The notes under the pieces are model-generated. The model was not told where the DNA came from and did no database searches. It saw only the letters and a program-made list of their open reading frames with translations. A DNA stretch of 64,000 bases. It comes from Senegalia massiliensis (GTDB lineage: Bacteria > Bacillota > Clostridia > Tissierellales > SIT17). This document shows, piece after piece, positions 51,750 to 62,800 of the stretch. Position numbers and translations under genes: made by a program. The stretch covers positions 1,273,241-1,337,240 of the forward strand of contig NZ_LR130785.1 in the NCBI RefSeq assembly GCF_900626135.1. The letters are read 5' to 3'. Each line of letters starts with the position of its first letter. The first letter of the stretch is position 1.

Positions 51750-53297
51750 TTTATGTCTTTTTTTAGATAATAATTTTAATATTATATTAATAGGCAATGC
51801 TTTAGTTATAATCAAAAGAATGAAATATATAAATATTGAAATTAAATAATTAAGTATTATATAAAATTGATTTAAGTCAAAATAATTTATAAAATAATAA
51901 CCTAATTTAATAAATTGTAGCATTATTGCTCCCGAAATAACAGGTTTTAATATGAAGTTTGTAATATCCCATTTTATTTTAATGTATTTTTTTAGAGTTA
52001 TAAAATCAAGACTAAACATTACAATGGAACATACTAAGAAACCAATAAGAAATCCATATATTCCATAGTTAGGATTAGAGACTAAAAAGAAAGTTGCAAG
52101 TAATTGGATACTCATACCTATAAAATGATTTATACTTGCTTGTATTTGTTTTCCTAACCCATGTAAGATACCAGAGGCTGTATGATGAAGTGATAAGAAT
52201 ATAGTACTATATGATAGGACATATAAATATCTTCCAACTAAAACATCATTATAAACAAAATTAGTTATTGGAATAGAATAAAAAATATATATTAAGGTTA
52301 TAGGAATTGTTAAAATGAATGTTATTCTTAAACATAAACTTGAACTTTTTTCAACATCATATAAATTATTTTTACTAATTTGTTCTGATATATTTGGTAT
52401 TATATTCATTACTAAGGCTCCAGTAAAAATAAATGGTAAAAATACAAAAGGCATAGCCATACCTACTACTCTTCCAAATGTTTCTAATGATTGTTCCATT
52501 GTATAACCTGCTAATATCAATCTTCTAGGTATTAATATTGTATTTGATATCTGTAATAAAACGTGAAAAAATTGTGAAATAGTTATTGGCATAGCAATAA
52601 AAAATAATGAAGTTATTATTTCTTTTAATGATAATTTCTTATTAACAATATTTTTTTTAGATTTAAAATTTATAATATTATAATTTAAAAATAGCCATAA
52701 TAATCCAAAAAATTCTCCTACACTAATTCCTAAAAGCGCTATAAAAGCTCCCCAGGTAGAATCTATAGGGTAAGAAAAATATAAATAGAGTAAAACAAAT
52801 ACTATTCTTATGATTTGCTCAATAATTTGTGATGATCCTGAGATACCCATTTTCTTTAATCCATAGAAATATCCTCTAGTTACAGAAGATAGAGAAATTA
52901 GTAAGATTGCTGGAATTAAGAAGTACAAGAAATATAATGTGTCTTTATTTTTTAATATATTAGAACTTATAAATGGTGATAATAAAAATAATATTAAACT
53001 TAAAATTAGTGAAAATAAAATTGTGATATAAATCGAAGTTTTTAATATTTGTTTACTTGCTAAACTATTATTTTTAGCCTCTTGTTTAGCAACTAGTTTA
53101 GTAACAGCTATAGGTAATCCAGCAGTAGTTATGGTTAAAAATAGCATTAAAATAGGATTTATGAGTTGGAAAAGACCTATTCCTTTTGCTCCTATTATTT
53201 TTGACAAAATGATCTTATATCCAAATCCCATAGCTCTAACTAAAAAATTTACTAAAGCTAAAATTATAGCACCATATATGAATTTTATTTTATTCAA
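51747..53297 (-). CDS. spoVB: Stage V sporulation protein B-type lipid flippase
   Basis: A 516-residue polytopic membrane protein of the MATE/MurJ-like exporter superfamily (polysaccharide biosynthesis type), with about 14 spans. The N-terminus (FLVRAMGFGYKIILSKIIGA) and GLPIAVTKLVAKQEAK are typical of SpoVB, which is needed for cortex peptidoglycan in spores. Some relatives flip lipid II in vegetative cells, so a general role is possible. The start is TTG behind AGAGGTG. Confidence 0.88.
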   Translation of the reverse strand: MNKIKFIYGAIILALVNFLVRAMGFGYKIILSKIIGAKGIGLFQLINPILMLFLTITTAGLPIAVTKLVAKQEAKNNSLASKQILKTSIYITILFSLILSLILFLLSPFISSNILKNKDTLYFLYFLIPAILLISLSSVTRGYFYGLKKMGISGSSQIIEQIIRIVFVLLYLYFSYPIDSTWGAFIALLGISVGEFFGLLWLFLNYNIINFKSKKNIVNKKLSLKEIITSLFFIAMPITISQFFHVLLQISNTILIPRRLILAGYTMEQSLETFGRVVGMAMPFVFLPFIFTGALVMNIIPNISEQISKNNLYDVEKSSSLCLRITFILTIPITLIYIFYSIPITNFVYNDVLVGRYLYVLSYSTIFLSLHHTASGILHGLGKQIQASINHFIGMSIQLLATFFLVSNPNYGIYGFLIGFLVCSIVMFSLDFITLKKYIKIKWDITNFILKPVISGAIMLQFIKLGYYFINYFDLNQFYIILNYLISIFIYFILLIITKALPINIILKLLSKKRHK

Positions 53298-53408
53298 TAT
53301 ATCACCTCTTAGAAAAATTATATATTTAATAAATATTCAAATCATTTATATAAAATGTATAATAAAATGATAAATTCGATATTATAAACATTAAAGAGGT
53401 GATAATAT

Positions 53409-53651
53409 TTGAAAGAAGTATGTCCTTTATGTAATGGTATACAAGAAATAATTAAAAGTTGTAAGAAGTGTGGAGGAGATATGATTGATCAAGGGCCAAT
53501 AGTAGATTATTTAGATAATTATAGTCCTTATTTATCCAATGATATAACTCAATTAGTTGATGGAGTAAGGAAAAGTGAATGTACCCATTTATTTCAATGT
53601 AAAGAATGTAATGATGATAAGAGGATAAGTATACAAAGGGTGGAGATTTAA
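53409..53651 (+). CDS. Small zinc-ribbon-like protein
   Basis: An 80-residue protein with three CxxC pairs: CPLC near the N-terminus, CKKC at about residue 17, and CKEC near the end plus a further CTHLFQC. The middle is acidic and helical. The cysteine layout suggests one or two zinc sites. The TTG/ATG choice is TTG at 53409 behind GAGGTG. It lies divergent from spoVB. No function known to me. Confidence 0.82.
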   Translation: MKEVCPLCNGIQEIIKSCKKCGGDMIDQGPIVDYLDNYSPYLSNDITQLVDGVRKSECTHLFQCKECNDDKRISIQRVEI

Positions 53652-53661
53652 CTCCACCCTT
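53636..53661. terminator. Bidirectional terminator, zinc-ribbon gene/ABC exporter
   Basis: Ten-base arms AAGGGTGGAG and CTCCACCCTT around ATTTAA; overlaps the zinc-ribbon gene stop and lies just before the ABC gene stop. Confidence 0.87.
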
Positions 53662-53663
53662 AT

Positions 53664-55757
53664 TTATAGCTTACTATTTTCTATATTAAAGTCTTCTTTG
53701 TATTGTAATCTATATAGATCATAATAAATACCTTCTTCATCTAGTAATTCTTGATGTGTACCTATTTCTTTAACTTCACCTTTATGAAGTACAATTATTT
53801 TGTCAGAATGTTGTATTGTAGATAGTCTATGAGCTACTGCAATAGAAGTCCTTCCTTTTATTAATTTTAATAAAGCATCTTGTATTAAAACCTCAGTTTC
53901 TGTATCTATATTTGAAGTAGCTTCATCTAATACTAGTATATCTGGATCATAAACAAGTGCTCTTGCAAATGCAAGTAATTGTCTTTGACCAGATGAAAGG
54001 GTAGAACCTCTCTCCATTACTGGTTCATCGTATTTTTTAGGTAGTTTTTCAATGAAATTATCAGCATTAACATGTTTTGCAGCATACTTAATATCATTTA
54101 GGGATATATTTTCTTTATTTAGTCTTATATTTTCTTTTATATCTCCTGTAAATAAGAATACATCTTGAAGTACAATACCTATTCTTTTTCTTAACGAGTA
54201 TTTATCAATCGTTTTTATATCAATTCCATCTATTAATATTTTACCTTTTTGAATATCATAAAAACGATTAATTAAATTTATAATGGAAGATTTACCGGCA
54301 CCTGTTGCTCCTACAAATGCAATGGATTCTCCTGGATTAATTGTAAAGCTAACATTTTTTAAAACCCAATTTTTATCATCATATGCAAACCATACATTAT
54401 TAAATTCAATTTTACCATTAAATTTCTTTAAATTTTTAGCATTTTTAATATTTTTTATATCTTCAGTTTTATCTAGAATTTGAAATATCCTTTCAGAAGA
54501 TGCCATAGCAGACTGTAATATATTGAATTTTTGTGTAAGTTCCATAATTGGTTGGAAAAATCTCTGTAGATAATTTATAAATGCATATAATACTCCAAAT
54601 TCTATAGCACCAGAAATAGTACGTCCGCCTCCATAGTATATTATAAGTGCTATACCAAGAGATCTTATAATTTCTATGGAAGGTCTAAACAAAGCAAATA
54701 TTTTAACTTCTTTTTTTGTAGTATTAAAATAACTTTGATTTATATTATCAAATTCTCTAAATTTTTTATTTTCTTTTCCAAAAATATGAACAGTTTGCAT
54801 CCCTGTTATATTTTCATTTAATGTTGAATTTATTTTGGCAAGCTTTACTCTTACAAGTCTATATACCTTTCTAATTTGTATTCTAAATATTATAGAAGCT
54901 ATAACTATAAACGGAATAACAGTAAAACTCATAAGGGCTAATTTTAAATTCATTTGAAGCATTATTATTATTATACCAATAAGCATAAAAATATCTTTAA
55001 AAAAGCTTATTAATACCTCTGTATACATTTCATTTAATTTCTCAGTATCATTAGCAACTCTCGTAACTAATCGTCCTACAGGGTTATTATCAAAAAAAGT
55101 GAGTGACATTTTCTGTATATGAGTAAATACTTCTTCTCTAATATTATAAATTATTTTTTTTCCAGCATAATTTAATATATAAGTTTGTGTATAATTAAAA
55201 ACAAATCCTATAAAAATAATTGCTAAATATACTAAAGCTAGCCTATTTAAATTAGAAATATCTTCTTCTCTAAATTGACTATATTCTTCATCTGTTAATC
55301 TAGTTGCAGAATATGTATTGTTGTTAATTATAATATTTGTATTAATATTATTGTTAGTAATACTTATATCATTAAAATCATTCGTTATATTGCCATTTGC
55401 TAAATAATATTTATTGTCATACTTTATTAATGTAGATAATTGTGTGGTATTAGATGAATTATCTATATCTTCAAGTCTTGATTTTCTTACATACTCTTTT
55501 CCATCAAATTCAATACCATCAACTGGTGATTTATTTAAATCATATACATACATAGGTTCATTTATAGCAGAGATATGATTGTCAATAGCAATTTTAATTA
55601 TATAAGGACGAGCTAAATCTGTTAATGTAACAAATATCAAGAGAATTATTGAAATAGTTAATAGTTTCCAATAAGGTTTGGCATAAGACAATAGTCTTTT
55701 CATTAACTTAGAATCATAAGATTTATTTAATTGTTCTTCTTCATGTATATTATTCAT
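53664..55757 (-). CDS. ABC exporter half-transporter with canonical catalytic site
   Basis: A 697-residue membrane-ATPase fusion of the MsbA/LmrA exporter type, second gene of a heterodimeric pair (YheH/LmrD-like). Walker A is FVGATGAGKSS, Walker B is ILVLDEATSNID with the catalytic Glu, but the signature is LSSGQ instead of LSGGQ. About 100 extra residues (about 65-165) sit between the first two membrane spans, on the outside, rich in Asn, Thr and Asp. The ATG follows AGGTGGG. It follows its partner by 12 bases. Multidrug or lipid export is the family expectation. Confidence 0.92.
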   Translation of the reverse strand: MNNIHEEEQLNKSYDSKLMKRLLSYAKPYWKLLTISIILLIFVTLTDLARPYIIKIAIDNHISAINEPMYVYDLNKSPVDGIEFDGKEYVRKSRLEDIDNSSNTTQLSTLIKYDNKYYLANGNITNDFNDISITNNNINTNIIINNNTYSATRLTDEEYSQFREEDISNLNRLALVYLAIIFIGFVFNYTQTYILNYAGKKIIYNIREEVFTHIQKMSLTFFDNNPVGRLVTRVANDTEKLNEMYTEVLISFFKDIFMLIGIIIIMLQMNLKLALMSFTVIPFIVIASIIFRIQIRKVYRLVRVKLAKINSTLNENITGMQTVHIFGKENKKFREFDNINQSYFNTTKKEVKIFALFRPSIEIIRSLGIALIIYYGGGRTISGAIEFGVLYAFINYLQRFFQPIMELTQKFNILQSAMASSERIFQILDKTEDIKNIKNAKNLKKFNGKIEFNNVWFAYDDKNWVLKNVSFTINPGESIAFVGATGAGKSSIINLINRFYDIQKGKILIDGIDIKTIDKYSLRKRIGIVLQDVFLFTGDIKENIRLNKENISLNDIKYAAKHVNADNFIEKLPKKYDEPVMERGSTLSSGQRQLLAFARALVYDPDILVLDEATSNIDTETEVLIQDALLKLIKGRTSIAVAHRLSTIQHSDKIIVLHKGEVKEIGTHQELLDEEGIYYDLYRLQYKEDFNIENSKL

Positions 55758-55769
55758 AATATTCCCACC

Positions 55770-57524
55770 TTATATATTTTCAATTTTTTCTTCTAACATT
55801 TGTTTTACATATATATCATTATAAATTTTTTTATTATTAACTAATTCTTCATGAGTACCTCTTTCTACTATTTTACCTTCATCTAAGACTATTATATGAT
55901 CAGCATTTTTAACTGTAGATATTCTATGGGCAATGATAATATTAGTTTTATTCTCCATAATATCTTTAAGGTTTTTAAGTATACGTTCTTCAGTTTGAGT
56001 ATCAACGGAAGATAAACTATCATCTAATATTAAAATACTAGGGTCTTTAATAATTGCTCTTGCAATGGCAGTTCTTTGTCTTTGTCCTCCTGACATTGTA
56101 ACACCTCTTTCTCCTAATGAGGTATTGAATCCATTTGGGAATTCAATTATATTATCATAAACTTCAGCTTTTTTTGCAGCATCGTATATTTTGTTATCAT
56201 CAATATCTTGTTCAAATGCAAAAGATATATTTTGTTTTACTGTTGTTGAAAATAAAAAATTATCCTGAGAAACATAACCAATATTTTCTCTTAAATTTTT
56301 TATTGAAAAATTCTGTATAGGGATATTATCAATAAAAATATTGCCTTTATCTATATCATAAAGTCTTAAAATAAGATTAACCAATGTAGTTTTACCACTT
56401 CCTGTTCTACCAACAACACCTAATGTAGTCCCTTTTTCAATATCAATATTTATATTTTTAAGAGCATAATTATTAGAATTAGGATATTTAAACCATACAT
56501 TTTCAAAAATAATATGACCATCAATATCTTTAATATTATCTAATGTATTATCTGAATCTGTAATATCAGGCTTTTCAAATAAAATATTATTTATACGTTC
56601 CATAGAAGCAGAACCACGTTGAAGAATATTAATAACCCATCCTATAGCCATCATTGGCCATACTAATAATGACAGATAACTATTAAATGCTACAAAATCT
56701 CCTAGTGATATTTGACCTTCTATTACTAAAATTCCACCATACCATATAACAATTAGAAAACTAATTCCTGATATAAATTGAATAAGTGGTCTTAGTAAAC
56801 CAGATACTTTTATTAACTTCATATTTTTATCAAAGTTATTTTTATTAACTTTAGAAAATTTTTTAATTTCTTCTTTTTCTTGTACAAAAGATTTTACTAC
56901 TCTTACACCAGCAAAATTTTCTTGTGCTCTATCAGAAAGGTCAGAAAATGTCTCTTGAACATTTCTAAAACGTTTATGTATAACTTTTCCCATTTTTTGA
57001 ACACTAAATGCTAAAAAAGGTAAAGGGAATAAGGCAAGTATTACTAATAATAAATTAGTAGTTTTAATCATCATTATTAATGTAGCAATAGTTATAAATA
57101 CAGAATCAATAATCATAACTACTCCAGGTCCTAGGGCAGTTCTTACTGCATTTATATCATTTGTAGCATGAGCCATTAAGTCTCCTGTTTTATGTGTATT
57201 AAAATAATTTGTAGAAAGAGATTGTAAATGTGAAAATAATCTATTTCTTAAATAATATTCAGCTTTCCTTGCAGTAGTTTGAATATAAATTCTCCAAAAA
57301 TATCTACCAACACCTGTACCTAGTCCTAATAATATTATTAACATCGCATAATTTAACAATTCATCTAAAGAAAGTTGATTTGATTGTAATAAATCAGTTA
57401 TCTTTTTTAATATTTGAGGAAATATTAATTGTAAAACGTCTACTATGACTAACCATATTATTCCTAGAATATATCTTTTTTTATGTTCTAAAAGAAAATT
57501 TTTTAAAGTTTTAAAATGCTTCAT
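55770..57524 (-). CDS. ABC exporter half-transporter with degenerate catalytic site
   Basis: A 584-residue half-transporter, partner of the downstream 697-residue protein (YheI/LmrC-like). Walker A is VVGRTGSGKTT and the signature is MSGGQRQRTA, but Walker B reads ILILDDSLSSVD: Asp in place of the catalytic Glu. Together with the LSSGQ of the partner, this gives one competent and one degenerate ATP site, the hallmark of heterodimeric exporters such as LmrCD and BmrCD. The ATG follows GGAGGTAACTT. No leader-type attenuator was seen upstream. Confidence 0.93.
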   Translation of the reverse strand: MKHFKTLKNFLLEHKKRYILGIIWLVIVDVLQLIFPQILKKITDLLQSNQLSLDELLNYAMLIILLGLGTGVGRYFWRIYIQTTARKAEYYLRNRLFSHLQSLSTNYFNTHKTGDLMAHATNDINAVRTALGPGVVMIIDSVFITIATLIMMIKTTNLLLVILALFPLPFLAFSVQKMGKVIHKRFRNVQETFSDLSDRAQENFAGVRVVKSFVQEKEEIKKFSKVNKNNFDKNMKLIKVSGLLRPLIQFISGISFLIVIWYGGILVIEGQISLGDFVAFNSYLSLLVWPMMAIGWVINILQRGSASMERINNILFEKPDITDSDNTLDNIKDIDGHIIFENVWFKYPNSNNYALKNINIDIEKGTTLGVVGRTGSGKTTLVNLILRLYDIDKGNIFIDNIPIQNFSIKNLRENIGYVSQDNFLFSTTVKQNISFAFEQDIDDNKIYDAAKKAEVYDNIIEFPNGFNTSLGERGVTMSGGQRQRTAIARAIIKDPSILILDDSLSSVDTQTEERILKNLKDIMENKTNIIIAHRISTVKNADHIIVLDEGKIVERGTHEELVNNKKIYNDIYVKQMLEEKIENI

Positions 57525-57687
57525 AAGTTACCTCCATTTTTATAATTTCGCATTACTAAGTATTATACCCTTTAGATTACAAATAAAAAATATATTAATA
57601 AATTTATTAAGCATATAATTTTTATAAAAACAATTTATACATAATAATAATATGCATAGGTAAATATATATTTAGGAGGTGAGAATT

Positions 57688-57879
57688 ATGAAAATGAGTG
57701 AAAAAGATATTGTAAAAAAGAAATTATTAGATGCACAAGAAATGGTAAGAGACTATGAATCTTTTTCTAAAAATATTAGAGATACAGAAGTAGGAGAAAC
57801 CTTTAAAATGTTTGCAGAAGAAAGTGGAGTACAAGCTAAAAGGTTGCAAGCAATATTAGAAAAAATGGACGAAAAATAA
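57688..57879 (+). CDS. Small unknown helical protein
   Basis: A 63-residue soluble protein, rich in Lys, Glu and Met and likely a helical hairpin; no cysteine. The ATG at 57688 follows AGGAGGTG, with an in-frame GTG at 57679 inside that site. It has a terminator about 90 bases downstream. I do not recognise the family, although the length and composition recall small rubrerythrin-like or coat-associated helical proteins. Confidence 0.72.
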   Translation: MKMSEKDIVKKKLLDAQEMVRDYESFSKNIRDTEVGETFKMFAEESGVQAKRLQAILEKMDEK

Positions 57880-57970
57880 AAGAATATAAATTTGTCATAA
57901 GAAGACATATTAAAAAAGACTTAATCTAGAAAAATATCAATACAAATTATATATGTTTAATTTGTAATTA

Positions 57971-58005
57971 AAATAAGACCAATATAATATTTGTTGGTCT
58001 TATTT
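57971..58005 (+). terminator. Terminator after the small helical gene
   Basis: Twelve-base arms AAATAAGACCAA and TTGGTCTTATTT around an 11-base loop. Confidence 0.75.
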
Positions 58006-58418
58006 ATTGTTTAAGTTATAAAAAATATATATTCTTTATCTTAGCAATTATCATTATGGTTTTAATCATTACAATTAATCAAGATTTATTTTCAATAAAT
58101 TCAGTAAATTCTATAGTTATGAGTTAGTATATATGGTAAAATAAGTATAATTAGGTTTATTAAATATGGAAATCAATATAAGGCTTGAGGAAGTTATTTG
58201 AAGTTAATTACTGTTATATTTGGTTTAATTGCTAAAATATTAGCTGTGTAAAGCTCAGAAGTATTAGAGGCAATATTATAATTGTTTGTTTAAATATATG
58301 TCTGCTTTTTTAATATCTGCATTAATGGTATAATAAGGTTGACTATTTTAGTTAAAAAGTATAATATCATATATATTTATATAAATAAGAATATCAGTTG
58401 CAGGAGGAAATAAATTAA
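58006..58418. other. Gene-poor 410-bp stretch with decayed coding fragments
   Basis: No intact gene is visible. A hydrophobic frame without start (about 58017-58125, containing FFILAIIIMVLIITI) ends in TAG. Further on lies a broken small frame, listed separately. The rest is AT-rich with promoter-like TATAAT sequences, including one at about 58330 before the lipid kinase gene. Confidence 0.5.
58198..58333 (+). pseudogene. Remnant of a small membrane protein
   Basis: A TTG behind GAGGAAG opens MKLITVIFGLIAKILAV and stops after 17 codons. Later pieces in other frames (SSEVLEAIL, then MSAFLISALMV ending at 58333) would continue a plausible membrane peptide only with frameshifts. It looks decayed, but chance in AT-rich DNA is possible. 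Confidence 0.28.
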
Positions 58419-59315
58419 ATGAAAAAAATCAAAGTAATATATAATCCATCTTCTGGAAGGCAAATGGTTCAAAGGAGAATAGATGAAATAATAATTAATC
58501 TATTAGATCGTGGATATATTGTTGGAAAATATGCTACAAAAAAGAAAAATGACGCCCAAAATGAAGCAATTAAGACTTGTAAAGAAGGTTGGGATGCAAT
58601 TATTGCATGTGGTGGAGATGGTACTATAAATGAAGTTGCATCTGGTATAGCTCGGAGCGATAAGAAATTACCTCTTGCTATACTTGCAGGAGGTACTGTT
58701 AATGATTTTGCAACATATATGGAGATACCTAAAGCTACGAATGATTTTATAAAAATGATTGAAGCATGGAATATTGAATATGTAGATATGGGGGTTTGTA
58801 ATGATAGTTATTTTATAAATGTTGCAACAGGTGGCCTTCTTACAAATGTAGCACATACAGTTCCCTCAGAAATTAAAACAGTTTTAGGAAGAATGGCTTA
58901 TTATTTTGAAGGTATAAAAGAAATTCCAAGACAAAAATTTGAAACAATAAAAGTTAAGGTTACTAGCGAAGAATATACCAGTGAAGAAGATATTCTCTTA
59001 TTTGTTATATCAAATGGAAAATCAGTTGGAGGATTTAAAAAATTATCTCCCACTGCTGAAGTACAAGATGGATTACTGGATTGTATGATAATAAAAAAAG
59101 CAGACTTTCAAGATATAGTTTCAATATTTTTGAAAATATATACTGGAGAACATGTAAATCATCCTAAAGTAGAATATTTTAAAACTAAAGATGTTACTAT
59201 TGAAAACTTATCCTTAAAAGAAATACATGTAGATATTGACGGAGAGTATGCAGGAGAGTTACCTATAAATGTAAGAATAAAACGCAATATTTTACCTATA
59301 TTTGTAAAAAAGTAA
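58419..59315 (+). CDS. Diacylglycerol kinase-family lipid kinase (YegS/BmrU type)
   Basis: A 298-residue soluble kinase with the catalytic GGDGTINEVASGI motif and the NPSSGR nucleotide-binding start. The LAGGTVNDFA segment and the C-terminal beta-domain with HVDIDGEYAGELP are typical. Family members phosphorylate diacylglycerol (DgkB) or related lipids, returning them to phospholipid synthesis. The ATG follows GGAGG. A MarR regulator gene lies 38 bases downstream and may be cotranscribed. Confidence 0.92.
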   Translation: MKKIKVIYNPSSGRQMVQRRIDEIIINLLDRGYIVGKYATKKKNDAQNEAIKTCKEGWDAIIACGGDGTINEVASGIARSDKKLPLAILAGGTVNDFATYMEIPKATNDFIKMIEAWNIEYVDMGVCNDSYFINVATGGLLTNVAHTVPSEIKTVLGRMAYYFEGIKEIPRQKFETIKVKVTSEEYTSEEDILLFVISNGKSVGGFKKLSPTAEVQDGLLDCMIIKKADFQDIVSIFLKIYTGEHVNHPKVEYFKTKDVTIENLSLKEIHVDIDGEYAGELPINVRIKRNILPIFVKK

Positions 59316-59353
59316 ATCGTGTTCTAAAAATTCTTCTAAAGGAGAGTGAAGTA

Positions 59354-59773
59354 ATGGATATAGTTACTGATATAGAGAACAGCTTAAGACAAATAGATTA
59401 TATAATTAGAAAAAAAGGAAGAGAGATTTTAAAAGATCATTCTATAACAGCTCCTCAATTTATAGCATTACAAAGAATAGCATCAAAAGAGAATTTAACT
59501 ATAGGAGAGTTAAGTAACGAAATGGCACTTGCATGTAGTACTATAACTGATCTTGTAGATAGAATGGAAAGGAATAATTTAGTTTCTAGATTTAAGGATA
59601 AAAATGATAGAAGAATAGTTAGAATTAAAGTAAATGATAAAGGAAACAAAGTTGTAGAAGATGTATTAAATAGAAGAAAGGATTATCTTTCAAAAGTATT
59701 AGAAGATTTTAATATTGAAGAAAAGGAGATATTAGCTAGAAATTTAATGAAATTATATAATGTTATGAAATAA
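59354..59773 (+). CDS. MarR-family transcriptional regulator
   Basis: A 139-residue dimeric winged-helix regulator. The DNA-binding part reads LTIGELSNEMALACSTITDLV, and the wing has the MarR-typical DRRIVRIKVNDKG. Ligand and targets are unknown; candidates are the adjacent lipid kinase gene and its own promoter. The ATG follows AAAGGAGAG. The giant signalling protein begins 43 bases downstream. Confidence 0.92.
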   Translation: MDIVTDIENSLRQIDYIIRKKGREILKDHSITAPQFIALQRIASKENLTIGELSNEMALACSTITDLVDRMERNNLVSRFKDKNDRRIVRIKVNDKGNKVVEDVLNRRKDYLSKVLEDFNIEEKEILARNLMKLYNVMK

Positions 59774-59816
59774 TATTGATTATTAATAATATAGTTGTAT
59801 TTCAAGGGGGATATAT

Positions 59817-62800
59817 ATGGAGATTATAAATAATAGGTATAAAATTTTAGATCTTTATAAAGAAGATAATAAAGAAGTTACATATAAAGCTATAGATTTA
59901 ATTGATTCAAATAGAACTATATTTCTTAACATAATAAACAATATATCTAGAATAAAAGACCATTTCACAAAAAACTTCATATATTTTTGTACTATAAACA
60001 ATAGTTTAATATTAAGAGATTATACTTTTTCTGTAATTAATTCCATAGATAACAAAAAAGTTAAAAAAGATAAATATTTTTACACTACAGAATTTTTTGA
60101 AGGTACTCCTATAGTAAATTATAATAAAAAATTTAGTTCTAAAGATATTTTGATCATATTTTCAAAACTATGTATTATATCAGACTATTTGTTTTTTAGA
60201 GGTATAAGTAAAGAATATATTCACCCTGATAATATACTGATTTGTAATAAAGATATTACTTCTTTAAAGATTAAAGATATAGCATCTGTTACCTTTGAAA
60301 TAGTTACTAATAAATATAATTCCTATTTTGAGTTTTCAAGAACACCTGAAATTATTAAGAGTTCTAATTTTTCATCTAATTATGAGTATATTTATTCTTT
60401 AGGAAGAGTCTTAGAGTATATGCTAAGTAATGAAAATTATAATAATATTGATGAAGATAATATATTTAATAAATTAAATACAATTAAAAATAGACTTTTA
60501 AGTCATAATATTAAAGTAGTATATAAGGATTTTAAAAGTATTTTAAAAGATTTAAATATGCTTGATATAGTAGACTATGAAAAGAAATTAAAAGATACAA
60601 GAGAGGTCTTAAATTTTAAAACACCATTGATAGCTCGAGATGATGAAATAAGTTTTATTATGGAAAATGATAAAAAAATACAAAATAATAATTCAAAAAA
60701 AGTTATATTAATAGATGGTGAAGAAGGTGTAGGTAAAACAAGCTTATTATCAGAAATTAAATATAGGCTTATGCTGAAAAGTAGAGAAGTATATAAAGTA
60801 AAAATGTTAAAAGATAATAAAAACAACTTAAATTCTATGAAAAGTATATTAAAATCTATAATTAGAGAACATGAAGATAAATTATTAGATAAGTATGGTT
60901 CAGAATTAGTAAAAATAATGCCTAAATTAAAAGAGAGATATAACATTTTACCTTCTGAATATTTAAGTGAGGAAAAGGAAAAGTTACGTTTATATGATAG
61001 AATATCTAATTATATATTTGACATATCAAATGAACCTAAATACATAATTTTCGATGATATTCATTATGCAGATGATGATACATTCAATATTATAAATTAT
61101 ATGATTAACAATATTGAAAATAAATCTGTTATAATAATAATTTCCTATAATTCTAATATTTTAACTAGAAATGAAACTAAGATAAAGCAAATAGAAAAGT
61201 GGCAATTTAATAAAAAGGTAATGAATTTTAAATTGCTTAAATTTAATTTAGAAGAGACATCATTATCTATAAAAAATATTTTAGGTATGAATAGGAAGCC
61301 TATGAACTTTTCTACTTTTTTGTATAAGGAAACTGACGGTAATCCTAGGTATATAGAAGAAATTATAAAAAGTCTATTTGTTAGAAAAGAGCTCTTTATA
61401 AATCAAGAAGGTGTTTGGGATTATAAGGCGAGTAAATATTCTAAACTATATATACCTAATAATATAACTGAAGCAATAGAAAATCAATTAACTTTGCTTC
61501 CAGAAAAATTATATAGAACTATAGAAAAAATAGCTATTTTTAATACTTCTATTTCTAAGAGTATAATTAATAAAATGCATTATGAAGTTAAAAGTGAAGG
61601 TATAGATGAAAATATTGAAAAATTAGTCTCTATAAAGTTATTGGAGGAGAAATTAGAGGATTGGGGATATACTTATGATATATATAATACCCAAATAAAA
61701 AATTATATTTACTATAATTTATCTGAAGAAGATAGAATAGCTTTACATGAAAAGGCATCAAATATATTAGAAGAAATATATGAAAAAGAGGATAGGAATA
61801 ATATAGAAGAACTAATATATCATTTAAAAATGTCTAAACAATATAAAAAATCTATATATTATAGTATAAATTTTGCAAAGTCTATGCAACAGTTAAATAT
61901 AAATAGTCAATCCATGGAGATATGGAAAATGGCTAAAGATATTTTAAATAATATTGAGCCTTGTGAATACAACATTGAAATATATATTAATTTGGCTAAA
62001 TTATATGATAAACAAGGCAAAAAAAATAAAGCTATAGCTTATTATGAAAAAGCTCTTGAAATATCATATGATTTAAACAAATTTAAAGTTGTTGTAGATA
62101 TAAAAAACTTATTAAGCGATATATATTATAGGTTATCAGAATATGATAAAGCAATTAATATAATAAAAAATTCAAAAGAAGTAGCATATAAGATTAATTA
62201 TATAGAAGGATTATTAAAATCAATAATTTTGATAAATAAGATTAATTTTTCCATTGGTGTAAATAAAGATATACTAGCAACTAGTTTAAAGTACTTAAAA
62301 ATTTCATTAGAAAATAATAGTCATCATAATACTGCTGAATTATTTAATCAATTGGGAATTATAAGTTTTATATTAGGAGAGTTAGAAGAGTCAAAGTTAT
62401 ATTATAAAAAGAGCATATTTTATTATGAAAAATCAAAAAAGGTCTTACAAATAACCAAACCTATAAATAACTTAGGACTTATTTATAGTGAAAATTATGA
62501 AGATATGGATAAAGCAATGAATTATTTTGAAAAAGGGCTACAGATTTCTAAGAAATTTAATTCTGGATATGATATGTCCCATTTTTATATAAATATTTCT
62601 GAAATATATATTAGAAAAAACAAATATGATTTAGCAAAAAAGTATATCAAATCCATGAGGGACATTGCATTTGATATAGATGAAAAAAGTTTAATTGCGT
62701 CTTCTTATATAAAATTTGTAAGAATCTATTTAGAAACAGGAGAATTAATGAAAATAAAACCTTATATAGAAGAATTAAAGGTGTTTCATAAGAAAAATTT

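Noticed and set aside
60575-60946. Minus-strand open frame of 123 codons, hydrophobic
   Set aside because: Antisense to the ATPase domain of the giant signalling gene, whose plus-strand frame is open for 1394 codons with Walker motifs.
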